From NCBI GenBank assembly GCA_051294375.1, contig CM119263.1, positions 15,664,532 to 15,728,531 of the forward strand: a DNA stretch of 64,000 nucleotides, written 5' to 3'. The notes under the pieces are model-generated. The model did not search any database and was not told the origin of the DNA. It was given only the letters and a program-made list of their open reading frames with translations. A program made the position numbers and the translations under genes. Of the stretch, positions 1 to 12,068 are shown in pieces. The first letter of the stretch is position 1, and each line of letters begins with the position of its first letter. The stretch is from Paraspadella gotoi (Eukaryota; Chaetognatha).

Positions 1-83
1 GACCATTTTAGCTTGGTCCAATTCATTTCCTTCCACGTCCCTGGTAATTTTTTTAAAATAATTTTTTTATCTTTAAAAAAAAA

Positions 84-293
84 AGGTACGCGCACTTTAA
101 CGGCAGATGGATCCAGCGACAGATGGAGATCTACCCCAACGCGCCCGCCGTCTTGCTCATTGCTGGCAAGGACGACATGCAAATGTGCGAATTGGCCTTG
201 GACGAAACGGGGCTGACTAACAGAAAAGGGGCCGAAATTCTGGAGACAGATTTCGAAAGAGAATGGAAGAAGCACGAAAAGTTTAAGAATTGA
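84..293 (+). CDS. 3' terminal exon of an unidentified gene
   Basis: An open frame reads in phase with the codon at 123 (ATG GAG ATC TAC) and ends at TGA 291-293. The peptide contains [16 protein letters not shown], then [19 protein letters not shown], and a charged C-terminus ending KHEKFKN. The GC-rich coding bias contrasts sharply with the AT-rich flanks, which is the main reason to believe it. Possible splice acceptors are AG at about 84-85, 105-106 and 121-122, preceded by a T-rich stretch, so the left edge is uncertain. The rest of the gene lies left of the window. An AATAAA polyadenylation signal at 293-298 overlaps the stop codon. I do not recognise the family. Confidence 0.5.
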   Translation, partial: RYAHFNGRWIQRQMEIYPNAPAVLLIAGKDDMQMCELALDETGLTNRKGAEILETDFEREWKKHEKFKN

Positions 294-298
294 ATAAA
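293..298 (+). promoter_or_regulatory. Polyadenylation signal AATAAA
   Basis: A canonical hexamer whose first A is the last base of the upstream TGA stop. If it is used, the 3' UTR is only about 15-30 bases long. An AT-rich tail follows. Confidence 0.4.
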
Positions 299-1329
299 TA
301 TTTTTATAGGTTATTTAAAATTATGTAGCATTCATAAAACAAATTTTTAGTCTCTTTTCTTTTACCTATGGATTTGAATGGAATGTAATTATTTATAAAT
401 CAATGGAATCAATTATAAAAAACTTTTCGTATAGTAACGAAAAATTATAATTATTAATTATCATGTAATATAAATATATTCACTTTTCAGTGAAATGACG
501 AAATAGAGAAATATATTTGAAATACATATTTATTTATTGTTCAAACATGTAAAAAAATGGAAGTCTGTGGTTTCATTTTGTACGTACATGTGAAAAAATT
601 TTTTGGAACTATTTTAACACAACAATACGTTTATTTAACAATTATAAATTATAACCGTTTGAAACCAACTTTTTTAATTTTCTAGTGAGATTTAAAATCA
701 AGAAAGAATGAAAAATATTTGCTTTTGCTGGATCTTTTGCAATAATTTTTGAAAACATTTATTTACTCTTCCCATTTTTAACAATTTCTTGCGTAGAGAT
801 CTTGCGTAGAGATCTAGGTTAATATTTCTGCTTTATTTCTACGGTCTGTATTGTCGTAATTTGGCTATCGAAGTATAAATAAATATTTTAATACAATCTT
901 TTTACTATCTAAAATTAGTCATCAAAATAAAAAATCGAGAAATACAAAAATATGGAATATAATAATTTATAAAATGAATCACGAAATTCACAGAAAATGA
1001 GAAAAAGTGAATTATATAGCAAATTTCTTTGTTCGATTCTTACTAATTTTCTTTGAGTTTTGAGTCGGAGTATTTTTATGAAATTCATACTTTGTTTATA
1101 CTTGTTGTCTTAAAAAAGTGTTGTGAAATCATCTATAGATAGTATCCAGAAAGTGAGCAAGTGTCGGCTTGGGTTTCATTTATTTTCTCCAATTTATTTT
1201 TCCTCGATTACGAGCGTGAGGTGAACGGGTCCGGTGGAGTGAAACATGGTAACTTGTAAAGCACTACGGACGAATTACGATTTCTGCGGTGATCTAGATG
1301 CTCTCGATTTACAGGAGTGAGGTCAAGAT
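299..1329. other. AT-rich intergenic sequence, no gene seen
   Basis: This stretch is strongly AT-rich with scattered homopolymers and no open frame of coding character. A direct repeat of gcgtagagatct occurs at about 791-816. Nothing else is supported. Confidence 0.6.
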
Positions 1330-1583
1330 TCACTTAGAGCGAGTCATCTTGCTGCTTTTGTCTTCGTCGAATCGCTCTGACTCGTCGGACGTTTTTGTCC
1401 TCCATCGCAAGATGAGAACGGCGTACTTGAGCGGACGGACCGCGGTGCCCGGGTTGGGGGGCAGAGGCTTAGGCGCCGGTGCGGGCTTCCCGTTGACCTG
1501 TAGTCGGTTACGCGTGCTTTTGAGGTCGTGGTAGATGAGTCGGGGCATTTTTGAGCGGTTGAGAGAACTCGAGCTGCCTGCGT
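1330..1583 (-). CDS. Possible C-terminal exon of an unknown gene
   Basis: This GC-rich island in AT-rich DNA has an open frame on the minus strand ending at 1330 (TGA as read). It contains MPRLIYHDLKSTRNRLQ, then a proline-rich stretch (KPAPAPKPLPPNPG), RPLKYAVLILRWRTK and an acidic/basic end. A pyrimidine-rich stretch ending ACGCAG, at about 1584-1600 read on minus, is a plausible acceptor in phase with it. I do not recognise a family and see no partner exon upstream on the minus strand. The plus-strand frame over the same bases is also open, so this remains tentative. Confidence 0.25.
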
Positions 1584-1599
1584 GAGAAAGTTGTTAGGT

Positions 1600-3885
1600 T
1601 TTGACCCGTTAATCTCTCTTGAGGTCTGTGAAGTTCGTCTACCAGTGGAGTACGTTTCGAGTTTTCGCGCTTTGACAAAAAGGTCCAGGTGGTTTTTTAG
1701 AGTTTTAACTTTTAAGTGAACGAAGAAAGTCTTTCTTTTTTTTTTTGTGAAATTTTCTGTTACTGTCTAAAAAATTTCGATGGGGAATGAGTTAGGAAAA
1801 AAAAGCAGGCGAGTTAAAAGTGGTTTTGTGGCTTTTGAGAATAAAAAGCAGAAGCTCGAGTCTCTTTGTTTGCGATTCAGTCGCCATCGATCGGCTTTTA
1901 TAAGAAAAGAAGAGGCGAAGAGTTGCATGACTAAATGGATTCGTTGTTATCGTTGCAAGGGACGCCCGGAGACGAGCCTTCCAGAAGCGACATGACATGA
2001 TAGCGAAAGGGACGGGGAACGTGGAATGGGGCTCTTCCAGAATGACTTGGGGGATGGAGGGAGCGGAAGACGATTCGAGCGTCGCTAGGGAAGAAAAATA
2101 AAGGGATTGTTTGTTGCAGTCGTCTCCATCAAGATGCGAATGACCGTTAGCAATCTGACCAGTTCAAAAAGTTTACTCACAATCAGTTCAGTTAAAAATT
2201 TGTTAAGTTTTCCCGAGAATACATGAATGCGTAATGACTAGAAATCTAGAAAATTAATCCCTGATACGCGGAAGGAGTTAATATAAGCTTTAATTCCTAA
2301 AAAGATAAGTAAAATAGTAATAAAATAGTAAAAAAATAAAAGCAAAAAAGGGTCTCTTATTCTAGCAAACCAACGGTAGCGGCAGTTTCAAAATTAAAAA
2401 AAAAATCATAAACCAAATATAAATTGACATGTAAATAATCAGCCCTGACGGCCAATCAAATTCCTTTCTGAAATAAAAAAAAGTTAATAAAAACAAATAC
2501 GGCCGAAAGAAAAAAAAATTAGGAAAACTCTGGCACTAACAAAGTGTTTAATTTACATGGGTTATTCCATGTTTTTAAAAATATATAATTTTGCTAAATG
2601 AGGCGGGTGAAGATACCTAAATTTGAAAATGTTGGAAAAAAAAAATAATATATTTTCATCAATTTGGCACTTATTGACGCAATGATAAACTTAAAATCTG
2701 GAAAGGAGTGGCAGGACTGGCAGGTGAATGAGACAAAATTCGGACAAGAACAAAGTGTATTCTTCTACAAAGCAAAAGCCGATAAGACAGCACAATAGGA
2801 CGCGAAGTCTAAATCACTTATAAAGAAAGAAAGGGGCCCTTGGCCTTACTACCAAAACGGTTCGGGTGGAGAGCGAGAGAGAGATTTGATAGACATAGAG
2901 ATTGGGTGAGTGAGTTGGTAAGAGAAAAGATAACCCGTGCTTTTAAGCTCGATTGCGCTGTTTTAACTTCAATCCAAATAAAACAATTATCGTTCTAAAA
3001 TTTAAAAAAAAAAACTATTTTACTATCTAAATTGAAAATAAAAAAGGTGATTTTCGGCCTCGCGAAACAAAACCCAAAAAAATCGAATACAAATACAAAA
3101 TTACCTGAACGACAACGTCGTTTCTGTAAATGTTTAAAAATATTTAACACCATTCGCCTTTAAAATCGCTCAGACTTTTACAATTACTGCCTGAATAACC
3201 TAAAAAAAACAAATATTAATCAAGAAATCGATTGACTATCGAAAAAGAAACTTAATAAGAAAAAGTAATCAATAATTGTTACTGGTTGACTATTAATCAG
3301 ATATCTCAGACAAATTGATAGAAAGTGATTACAAAGTAATTAAAACTTCAGTTTTTTCTTCTTTTGTCAAAAAATTGTCTTCAAGGTCGCAGTGATGTCG
3401 TCTCCATTTTCTCAAATGAAGATTATATATATATATTCTCTAATTAATCCTAATAGGGCAAAAAACAGGTTTTTGAAGTTAACCGCCTCTCGTTTTTAAA
3501 GTCATCAAGAACAGGTTTCCAAATGTCTGTCTTCACATAGGATCCAGGATGAAGATGATCTGTCCAATGGATCGGAATATTGGTCAAAAATATTGTACCT
3601 GTACTTCCATGCGTAATCTTTAATTAATTCTTAATCTCGGTACATGCGATGACTCTCAAAGAATATGTCTTTTAGTTATTTTGACTTGAGCTTTATTTTT
3701 AGTGATTTCATCACATCTTTTAATTTCGTTACAGTAGAACGTCACACTTCCAGCGTCTGAGACGAAAACGATTCTCTGCCGACTATTCGTCAAAGGCTAT
3801 TCCTCCTGCTTGTAACCTTTGCGACATCATGTTGTACTTCATCATGTTTAAGTTATGATAAACAATGTTACGTAGACAATCATGG
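1600..3885. other. Intergenic sequence, no gene seen
   Basis: AT-rich with runs of A/T. The open frames here on both strands overlap one another and lack coding character. A short GA tract lies near 2870-2885. No RNA gene or transposon is recognised. Confidence 0.5.
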
Positions 3886-3889
3886 CCAT

Positions 3890-4112
3890 CGTCTTTAAAG
3901 TCCGGGGTGTCAGGTAACCTCCCGTGGGTGGCTTAGTCTGCCCCCTGGGGCCGCCCCTAGAGCCACCCCGCGGGGCGGAGGATTTGGGAGATGACATATC
4001 AGAGGAGGCCACCGTCACTCTTTACGATCCATAAGGGGAAAGTTCGTGATCGAACCCGAAACGTGCTGTAAGGATGGTTCGTTTGCACGCTAAGCCACAG
4101 TGGATTGAACCT
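3890..4112 (-). mobile_element. tRNA-derived SINE, family A
   Basis: A GC-rich block of about 220 bp in AT-rich DNA. Read on the minus strand it starts with a tRNA-like head: an A-box-like TGGCTTAGCGTGC (about 4088-4100) and a B-box-like GGGTTCGATCAC (about 4050-4061), spaced about 30-40 bases apart as in tRNA genes. A GC-rich non-tRNA body follows toward 3890. RNA polymerase III internal promoters of this kind are the hallmark of tRNA-derived SINEs. The head does not fold as an intact tRNA. It lies upstream of the SLC35G1-like gene. Confidence 0.55.
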
Positions 4113-4900
4113 ACTCCTTGTTAAGGCGGTTTTGTAGTCTCCGCCATGGTGCATTCTTTTTTTTTCCATGACTCCCTAAAGCAATTCTGACATGCCCCGT
4201 TTTCCTTACTGTTGTCCTCCATTAGCTTTGTTTTATTTATTTAATTCGACAATTTTTGTATTCGAGAAAGTCTGGCACATCTACACATTTCTTGTCTGGC
4301 GTAGCGCCACTCGCGATTCGTCTTTTTTATCGAAAAACATGATTATTTGGTCATTTTTTGGACTTTTTGGAATTTTGGACTTTTGGACTTTTGGAATTTC
4401 GTTCCGGATTTGTCCGGTTTTCCATTTAAAAGATTACTTCGTACGTACCCTCGAAAGTTGAGAACTCGTCATTTGGTTCGAGCGTTATCACTCGAAGTCC
4501 AATTTAAAGATTTCCTCAATGACATTTTCGAGAAAAAAAAATTTTTAAAGATGACTTTTTTGGTTATGCTTCATGCCTCATGCTCCATCATGCTCCATTA
4601 GCTTCAAAAATTATGGTAAGCGAAGATAAGCGAAGAAGAAAAATCATAAATGAATTTCGGTTTCTATTGTTTTTAAAGAAAAACTCGGTTTCTATTGTTT
4701 TTTAAAAAAACCTCTTTATGCTTCATAATACATATTTGTCTGACGACTTCTATGACCGTGATAGTTGGTCATTCCAAGAAAATACTCGCTCCGCCAGTTC
4801 TCTAGAAAGAATATTTTTTCGCTAATTCCGTAAAATCTGCTTATTAGCATATACAAAATCTTCAAACGTACATAATTTTGCAATTTTCATACATACAATG
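4113..4900. other. Intergenic and probable 5' flank of the SLC35G1-like gene
   Basis: AT-rich. Short imperfect repeats occur, for example tttttggactttttgg near 4355 and gctccatcatgctccat near 4580. No upstream coding exon for the transporter is evident. Confidence 0.4.
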
Positions 4901-4975
4901 TAATTATCGATGAAAAAAAAAACTCTTCACTTTCGTTTTTCTTTCTTCCATTTGAACAATTTCAGTTCCCTCCAC

Positions 4976-6833
4976 ATGTCGACCTTTTTTTGGTCGCTGT
5001 GCGCGCCTGGCATCCCCAGCTGCGTCTTTCTCTCCCTCTTCTCCGCCATCTGCCTCTCGTTGGACAATTTCTTCTGCGGTCTCAACGCCGAACTCTCTTT
5101 CTTTCTCATCACCGGCACTGCGAGCGTCGCCTATGCCGCCTTCTCGGTGCCGGAAGCAATCATCCGGCACCGCGAACTCGCCGAGAAATGGAGCCGAGGG
5201 AATGTGGCGCCGGTGGTCATCGGCGGCGTCCTTTTGACGTTGAAGACGATTCTCTACAACGTCGCTCTGCAGGTCTCTTGCTCTCACTCTATCATAAAAA
5301 AAAACTTTTTTTCAGATAAAACCACCACTCCCTCTCTCTCTCTCTTCCCTACGACAGACGATCCACATCGGAGATGCGACCACAATATACTTCCTCATGG
5401 TGGTCTGGGTGCCGTTGATTGAGAGCGTCTGGCGGCGGCGTTGCGTTTCAATCAAAGTCATCATCGGCGTCGTTCTCAGCGGCGCCGGCGTTCTCTTTAT
5501 TACTCACCCCTCCCTCGTTTTCGGCCACGATAATCACGCATACGCCAAAGTTTCGATGGTAACAAGATAATCATAACTTAATGTCCTTTTTTGTCGGTAT
5601 ATTCACACTGCCTCACATCTACCATCGTTCAGCCAATTGGCTCAGAGGGGAAATGCACCATCCCATCCACAGTCATACCGACTTCCCTCTGTGTTGGCAA
5701 AGCGAGACCGTCCTATGGTAACCGCGCCAGTGACAGGAGGCGTCACTGAGGGTCAGAAGCCCAAGAGCCAACCGTGAGATGCCCCATCCCAATGGGCATT
5801 TCAACCCGGCTGTTGCCATACATTAGTTTCAATATATTACGCTGCAAAGGAAAACAGAAAAGAAAAAAATATGGCCAGAATCCAATAACGACAAAACAGG
5901 AAAAAAAAATTTATTAAAGAAGCCAAACCCCGATAGGTAGGAAGAAAACCTTTTAAAACTCACCACAAAAAGTTAAATTTTCTGCAAACAAAACTTGATA
6001 AAAGGCAGCGAATGAAAAAAAAAGAACAGCATGACTTATAACACTGACGCAAAACTGATTTTTGTCGTTCCGGTTCCACGCTCTCTCAGCCGAAGCACCC
6101 GGAACTCTCCCCGATGTCGAAGATCGACATGGCGCAATCGGTTACCTCTGCGCCTTTCTATCCTCCATCCTCAACGGCGCCGTCAACGTCGTCTTCTCTG
6201 CTTATCCATCCGTCGACGCAGTCACGTGGAACCTCGTCTCCGGCGTCATGGGCGCCGTGGCCTCCGCCGTCGGCTTCGTCGCCGTCCGGGCTTACGTCGA
6301 CTTCCTCGATAATTTCGATCTTTTCACGAACGGCATCTCGCTCATATTGATTTCTTTCTTCAAGGTGAAAGGAGTCGTTTCCTCACAAATTTAGATACAA
6401 TTTTAAAAAGAAATAAGACATTGTGTGTTTTTTTTCTCTTTTCGTTGTAGCGTCTATTAAAAACTTTCGTCTTTTCGAAATCGCTAAAAAGAAATAAGAT
6501 TAAAATTGGCGAAAAAAATTCATTTTTGGTCTTTCTTCGCAGCTCATGGGTCAAACGTTCGTAATCTTCGCAGTCCACGCTCATTCGCCCTCTGTCTACG
6601 TGCTCGTCTCTACCACGGACATCCCTCTCTCCTACGTCTGGGGTTGGGTCTGGTTGGGACAGCAGCTGCGTTACTATCACTTCGTCGGCGGAGGACTCAT
6701 TCTGGGCGCCATCTTCCTCATCTCTTGTCCAAATTTTTGGGAGATTTGGGAAGGGAAAAAACGAAAGAAAGAGAAGTGGGCAGAGGAGGATGAACTGAAC
6801 GAAGAGATGGGATTGATCGGCCAATTGCATTGA
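4976..6833 (+). CDS. SLC35G1-like drug/metabolite transporter, 4 exons
   Basis: Exons: 4976-5272, 5358-5558, 6090-6364 and 6543-6833 (TGA 6831-6833). The model gives about 354 residues, close to the usual 365 for SLC35G1. About ten hydrophobic helices can be read, the expected topology of the DMT/EamA superfamily. TM1-3 are in exon 1, TM4-5 in exon 2 (DATTIYFLMVVWVPL, then GVVLSGAGVLFITHPSLVFG), TM6-7 plus part of TM8 in exon 3, and TM9-10 in exon 4 (LSYVWGWVWLGQQ). The DATxI..F and GVxLxxxGVLF.xxPxxxFG features match SLC35G proteins. ATG 4976 is chosen because it just precedes TM1; in-frame ATG 4910 or an exon starting at 4966 after TTTCAG are alternatives. Exons 2 and 3 disagree by one base in phase, probably an assembly indel or a misplaced splice site. 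The substrate is not predictable; vertebrate SLC35G1 is reported in ER/plasma-membrane calcium regulation. Confidence 0.75.
5600..5826 (+). mobile_element. SINE-core repeat copy inside SLC35G1-like intron 2
   Basis: This segment is the reverse-complement homologue of 48875-49125. Both contain CCAATGGGCAT (or its complement), GGCAAAGCG, and the core GCCAGTGAC-A/T-GGAGGCGTCAC followed by TGAGGGTC. An A-box-like TTGGCTCAGAGGGG occurs at about 5638-5651. It is inserted in the second intron of the transporter gene in the same sense as the gene. Confidence 0.65.
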
Positions 6834-8900
6834 CGCCATCGTCCGAAACATCGCTAAATTTACTCAACTATCCAGTTTGATAAAACTGTAAATAGTACCC
6901 AAGCTTCCGGTCTTTAAATTACTTTTATCGTCTATTTACATTCGCTTTCTTATTTGAAAGATTTGAAAAATGTCATCTGCTTTCTTGTGAAACGTTTATT
7001 TTTTGTTTAACTCGTTTTTTTGTACAACGTACAAAGAGTCCGAGAGAATAGGGGTTAACGTCTCGACATGCATCGCCCTTGCCCGTTGGCGGGGTTACCC
7101 CATATACTGAGTTCGCACGTAAGTTATTTTCCGTTAGCAATTAAACACTTCCGATTAGGATTTGAAGTTGAAGCAATGCTGACATAGTTGTTCAGATTTT
7201 GGGATCAAATTTTTCATTTTATTTCGGGATCAAAATAGATTGAAAAAGATAATGTATTTTAAAACGGTTTTTGTTAAATGTTAAATATGATTTTTTTCCA
7301 AATTTTAGCTCAATAGTTATTGTTAATGATAGACATGCAAAAGTTTTATTTTAGTTTTGTAGTTAGACTTTCTTTTTGTAGTTGTTAGAAAGTTTGATAA
7401 GAGATTTTACATTTTACATTTTACAAACATTTTAGTTTTTAAATTTTGGGGATAAAAAGGTTTTTTCGTTTAAGTTGTTTCATTGCTGCGACCATAACGA
7501 CAACCTCGGCCGGATAATATATTATTCGGTCTCTTTTTTGTTATTGTTCTTATTTTTATTTATTTTTTATTCATGGATTCAGATCATTTCATAGTACATA
7601 ATTTTTGTTCCTTAAATTAAAAGCATGTGAAAAGATTTTTACAATAATAAAGCTAGTTCATTTGTTTTTGTTGAAGAATATTGTCATATCTCACTGCCAT
7701 CTGTAACCTGACTTTGTTACTGAGAGTAAAATGAGCAACTTTATTATACTTCATATCTTCTCGAGCTTGCCTAATACATTAAAAACGACTTATAACGTGG
7801 TTGTGATTTAGGTAAAATACAATAGCGATGTTACTTTTTTTTAAATTTCTTGACTGAAGTCATTTCCCTATTTTGTTTCTTTAATTTTAACAATTTTTGC
7901 CATAGGTATTTTTGAAAAAAAAAAAGGCCTATTAAATTAACAAATCAACTAAAACGGCGTCGTCGAAACCTTGAGCGAGACCTTCGTCCCGATTGTCTCG
8001 TCCCTACCTCAAGTGAGTCCTTCGAAATGTGAGTGGTGAACCCGGTTCGACCCTCAACCCGAGTCGCTTCGAGATTTTCGCAAAGTTTTTTTTTTTTTAG
8101 GGTCGGTAATCTCTAGGCCGAATTATCGAGGTCGTCGTTTCGACGATAAATCGTCCGCTTTCCGCTCACCGTTTCTATGGTTACATCGTTGTTATTGTTT
8201 GAGTAATACTAACGTTTTACTCGTGTCACTTTCTACTACTCGCATATTAGATACAAACGTAGCATATTTATTAAATGGAAGGACTGAAAGAATAATATTT
8301 ACAATGGTTGTCACCAATTTGATCTAAAGTCATTATATGATATATATGTTGACAATATGATACCAATAATCTAGAGCCCTTTGTTTGTCCTTGCTAAAAT
8401 TTATTAAAATTATTTCGTCGAATAATAAATAATCTTTAATAGTAGGAGAATAGAGATTTCTTAACCGCTCCTTTTAGGGGAAGCAAATTTCCTAAGCAAA
8501 TATTTGCGAATCAATCTACTGAGAAAGGGATTTATTTAAAATTAATGATCAATCGGTTTTTTTTAGAGGATTTCAAAATTTTGCCCCTTTTTCGTTTAAT
8601 TTTTGTTTGCCTATTAATTTCTGTGATTTGTTTTGAATTCAGAGCGTTCTCTCTCAACTAAATGGCTTCTATTTGTTCATTTTTATCTTTAATTTTATTT
8701 AATAGGACTTTAGTACAGTAAAAAAATGATCATGCCTTTCTTTCATACCAATAGCGAGATATGATTGACCGAAATTCCCACAATAGAGAGAAGACGGCTG
8801 CTTGTTTTTTACAATAAATGTTTTGTCTGTCACTGGCTTTGGTTTTAGCTTCTGGTCTGTATTTTTTGTTTACAAATGGCGAATTTAGAAGAAAAATACC
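6834..8900. other. Intergenic sequence, no gene seen
   Basis: AT-rich 3' flank of the transporter gene. Small GC-richer patches occur at about 7060-7110 and 7970-8060, but neither holds a persuasive open frame or RNA gene. Confidence 0.5.
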
Positions 8901-8910
8901 AAATTTTCTT

Positions 8911-8916
8911 GAGAGG

Positions 8917-8954
<38 letters not shown>

Positions 8955-9247
8955 ATAAATACTAAAATAACCGAAAGTTTAACGAAGGAAAACGATCAAC
9001 ATGAAAAACGTTCTAGTAAAGTTCATTCCGGAAAAACTTGCTCCGCCTGTGTTTACCTGTCCAACAGGAAACTCGGCCGCGAAGACGCGAATTCACGAAG
9101 AGCGAAAAAAAGTAAACATCTCTGCGGCTAATCATCAAAGCGTCAGAGAAAAATATAGGTCAAAATAATTCTATCGCTCTCACAAGAGAGAAAAAAAGGT
9201 AAACAGTGAGTGGAAGAGTCAACGACTTCGTCCTACGGGAATAAGAA

Positions 9248-9286
<39 letters not shown>

Positions 9287-9290
9287 AATC
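8911..9290. repeat. Short (GA)n tracts
   Basis: (GA)n runs at about 8911-8955 and 9262-9287, separated by unique AT-rich sequence. Confidence 0.85.
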
Positions 9291-10560
9291 GGCCAGCCGT
9301 GTATCAATAGAATGTGTACAAATTATAGAGATTAAGAAAATACAGCTGGACGCGAAGATAGGAACCGAGCGTTCCGACGAAGAGAGGCGCTCGATCGAGG
9401 ATATTTTTAACCGCGACGACCAACGGCGATCGTCCCTTCGCGCGACTCACGTTATTGGCGATATCCAGTGGCGAAAGATAAACAAAGTCCGGTCCTCTTC
9501 CTCCTCGTTTTTAATCTTCGCTCTCTTCGATTTCTTCTCTCGAGCTTCGTTTACATCTTCGTCAACTTGTTTGTCTTCGTCGCGGCCATCTTCGTCGTCG
9601 TCGTCGTCTTCATCGTCGTCGTCTTCCCCCCCCCCTCCGTATCGGTTTACGTCTCGCCGATGAACCGGCTCCGAAAACTGAAGCACAAATTGACTTTTTG
9701 TTTGTTTTACGCCGACGGCGATTTCTGACCGAATGAGGGCGCGTTATCGCGAGTCGATTTTTTTTTTTTTTCGTTCAGAAATGAAGGCCACTGCGAAATC
9801 GGGGCGGCTCTTGTCGTCGGGCCGGCCGGCGGTTCGACGGGGAGAAATGTCGGGCGACGAAAGCTTTCGACCAAGAAATATTGGAAAGAATGAGAAAGGG
9901 AGAAGAAATGAGAGAGAGAGAGAAAAGGGTTTCTAGCCGCTTTCTCTTCTTTTTTTTTTTTGGAATTATCTTTTATTTCTTCATTTTTTTTTTCTTCCCG
10001 TCCAAAGTTGTCGTGGTTTTTGATTGAGATCCAGAGGCAGGCGTCGGGCGGCAGGCGCCACTTGACACTCGTCACAAGCGAATCGGGATGAATCAAGAAG
10101 AGACGCGAGTGAATGGCACGTCGGAGTGAATGGCTTGGGAAGTGAACGGAGTTGAATAAAGGGTAAGGCGGGATGAATAGAGAAATAGAGGAGTTTGAAC
10201 AACTGTTTTAAAGAAGACTTGAAAAACTTTTTATGATAATTAAACAACCTTGTATCGTCCTCTTAAAGCCTAAATACAGTTTGGAGTTTCAATAAAGTTA
10301 GTAATATTCAACTTAAAAATACCATAATATTATTTTAAACTTTTATTTATTTTTTTTCCTTCTGTTAGAAAGAATTTAACCTAAATTCTTCGACATTTCC
10401 GAAGATTGATGATTTTTTTAAGGACTGGAGGTAGTTCCCCGAGGAGAAAGTACCCTTTTTGTAGTCAGGAAATGTTAAATGCAAATATTAAAAAAGATGT
10501 AGTTTAATACTACCATTTGGAATGGCAAATAAACGTTGGCGAATCTTCCAGAATTTGTTT
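9291..10560. other. Mixed-composition non-coding region
   Basis: A GC-rich stretch (about 9340-9860) holds a (GTC)n trinucleotide run at 9593-9625 and a C-run at 9628-9637. Read on minus it gives an acidic low-complexity frame (poly-Asp/Glu), with no recognisable domain on either strand. It could be a 5' untranslated or promoter region. Confidence 0.3.
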
Positions 10561-10568
10561 ATCCACTC

Positions 10569-10570
<2 letters not shown>

Positions 10571-10606
<36 letters not shown>
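10571..10606 (+). repeat. (CT)n microsatellite
   Basis: Pure CT dinucleotide run of about 36 bases. Confidence 0.9.
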
Positions 10607-10609
<3 letters not shown>

Positions 10610-10892
10610 CGGGTCCGGTGTCGATCCCAGACGGCGTTGAGCCCAGACGACGGGGATTACGAGACTTGACGCGGGAGTATTTGTTCACTCTTCTGCACCA
10701 AACGTCATTTCGAGTTCCCCCCCCCCTTTATCGCTAACCCTTCCACTGGTTCTGCCAATCTCCACTATGTACGCCTTGAGGGTTCCCGTTTTAACCCCTC
10801 AAACCCCAATTTCTTTTTTTAATTCCACATTCCGTCGCGAGTTTCTTGATCTCAGTGGTCGGCGGTTCGCCCAGTATTTTTTTTTTTTGTTT

Positions 10893-10947
10893 CGTTAAAC
10901 CGGGATCCATCGTTGAACCGGGATTCCCCCTCGTTAAACCGGGATTT
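10893..10947. repeat. Three-unit tandem repeat of TCGTTAAACCGGGAT
   Basis: The unit TCGTTAAACCGGGAT occurs three times with small changes (second copy TCGTTGAACCGGGAT), spaced about 19-21 bases apart. No function is evident. Confidence 0.7.
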
Positions 10948-11619
10948 AAAAATTTCGAATCCGCCGGGGCCGCTTAGGAGGAGGATCAGAAAGAAGATCT
11001 GAAAATCCTTCGTCCACACACCTTTCCTGTTTGAGCGTGAACTTTTTAATTCCGAGCGGAGCGGAACCGTTTCTGTATCGGGTCGCGATTAGAAACGTTG
11101 GATGAGGATGAGTTTGAACTCGTGATATTCTCATGCGGTTTGAAATCACCTTAAAGTTGTACATTTAAAAAAATTAGAAGTATATCATTGCGATAACCTG
11201 CGCCCATTTTTTATCTGCCTAAGAAATCCACTCGTCGCCTTGGACAGCTCGGAAATAAATGTTAAAACTTAAAAGACGGGGTCCTTTATCATGATACGAC
11301 AATGGTCCGGAAACAGCTCGAAGACGTTTTAATTCGAAAATATTTACGTAATGAAATAAAAAAAAAGAAGGAAAGGAATCCGAAGAATGAGAAAAAGGGA
11401 CAGGACTCACGCTGACCCGTGACTGAAAAGTGGAAAGTCGAGAAGACAGAAATCACAGCAGAGGAACTGACGAAAACCCGGGATGAAAGACGGAAACGGA
11501 AAAAAAAAATTTGATGCGGAAATTGGAGATTTAATGGAATTTGAAACCGGAAAAGAACCGGAGGAGGAAAAAAACATTATGTAGATATAAATACGGGCGC
11601 CGCAGAAGTGACGCGGCGA

Positions 11620-11663
11620 AGCGTCTCTCTTCTCTCTTCTCTCTCTCTCATCTCTCTCTCTCT

Positions 11664-11703
<40 letters not shown>
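11620..11703 (+). repeat. (CT)n tract with interruptions
   Basis: CT-rich run interrupted by TTCT units. It follows a GC-rich patch at about 11590-11618. Confidence 0.85.
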
Positions 11704-11940
11704 GAAATCTCGTTGAAGACTGGTTCGGTCCCTTGCAGCTATACTTTTTTCTTCCAGACATCTACTTGAAGAATAGCGATTGCCCTTTGTTTTCCATTAC
11801 AATCGACTTTTGCTAAGACCTTGCTTGCCATATTAAAAATACAATTTATCTGTTCATTTTATGCTCGTTGTAAATTTTAATGAAGGCGAGAAGGAACAAA
11901 AAGAGTCGGGAAGTTGAAGATTATTTTCTTATGACAGGAA

Positions 11941-11972
11941 GAAAGAGAAAAAGAAAGAAAGAAAGAAATTAA

Positions 11973-12068
<96 letters not shown>

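Noticed and set aside
9447-9686. Acidic poly-Asp/Glu frame on minus
   Set aside because: It is driven by (GTC)n and a C-run, with no domain or splice support; possible but not supportable as a gene.
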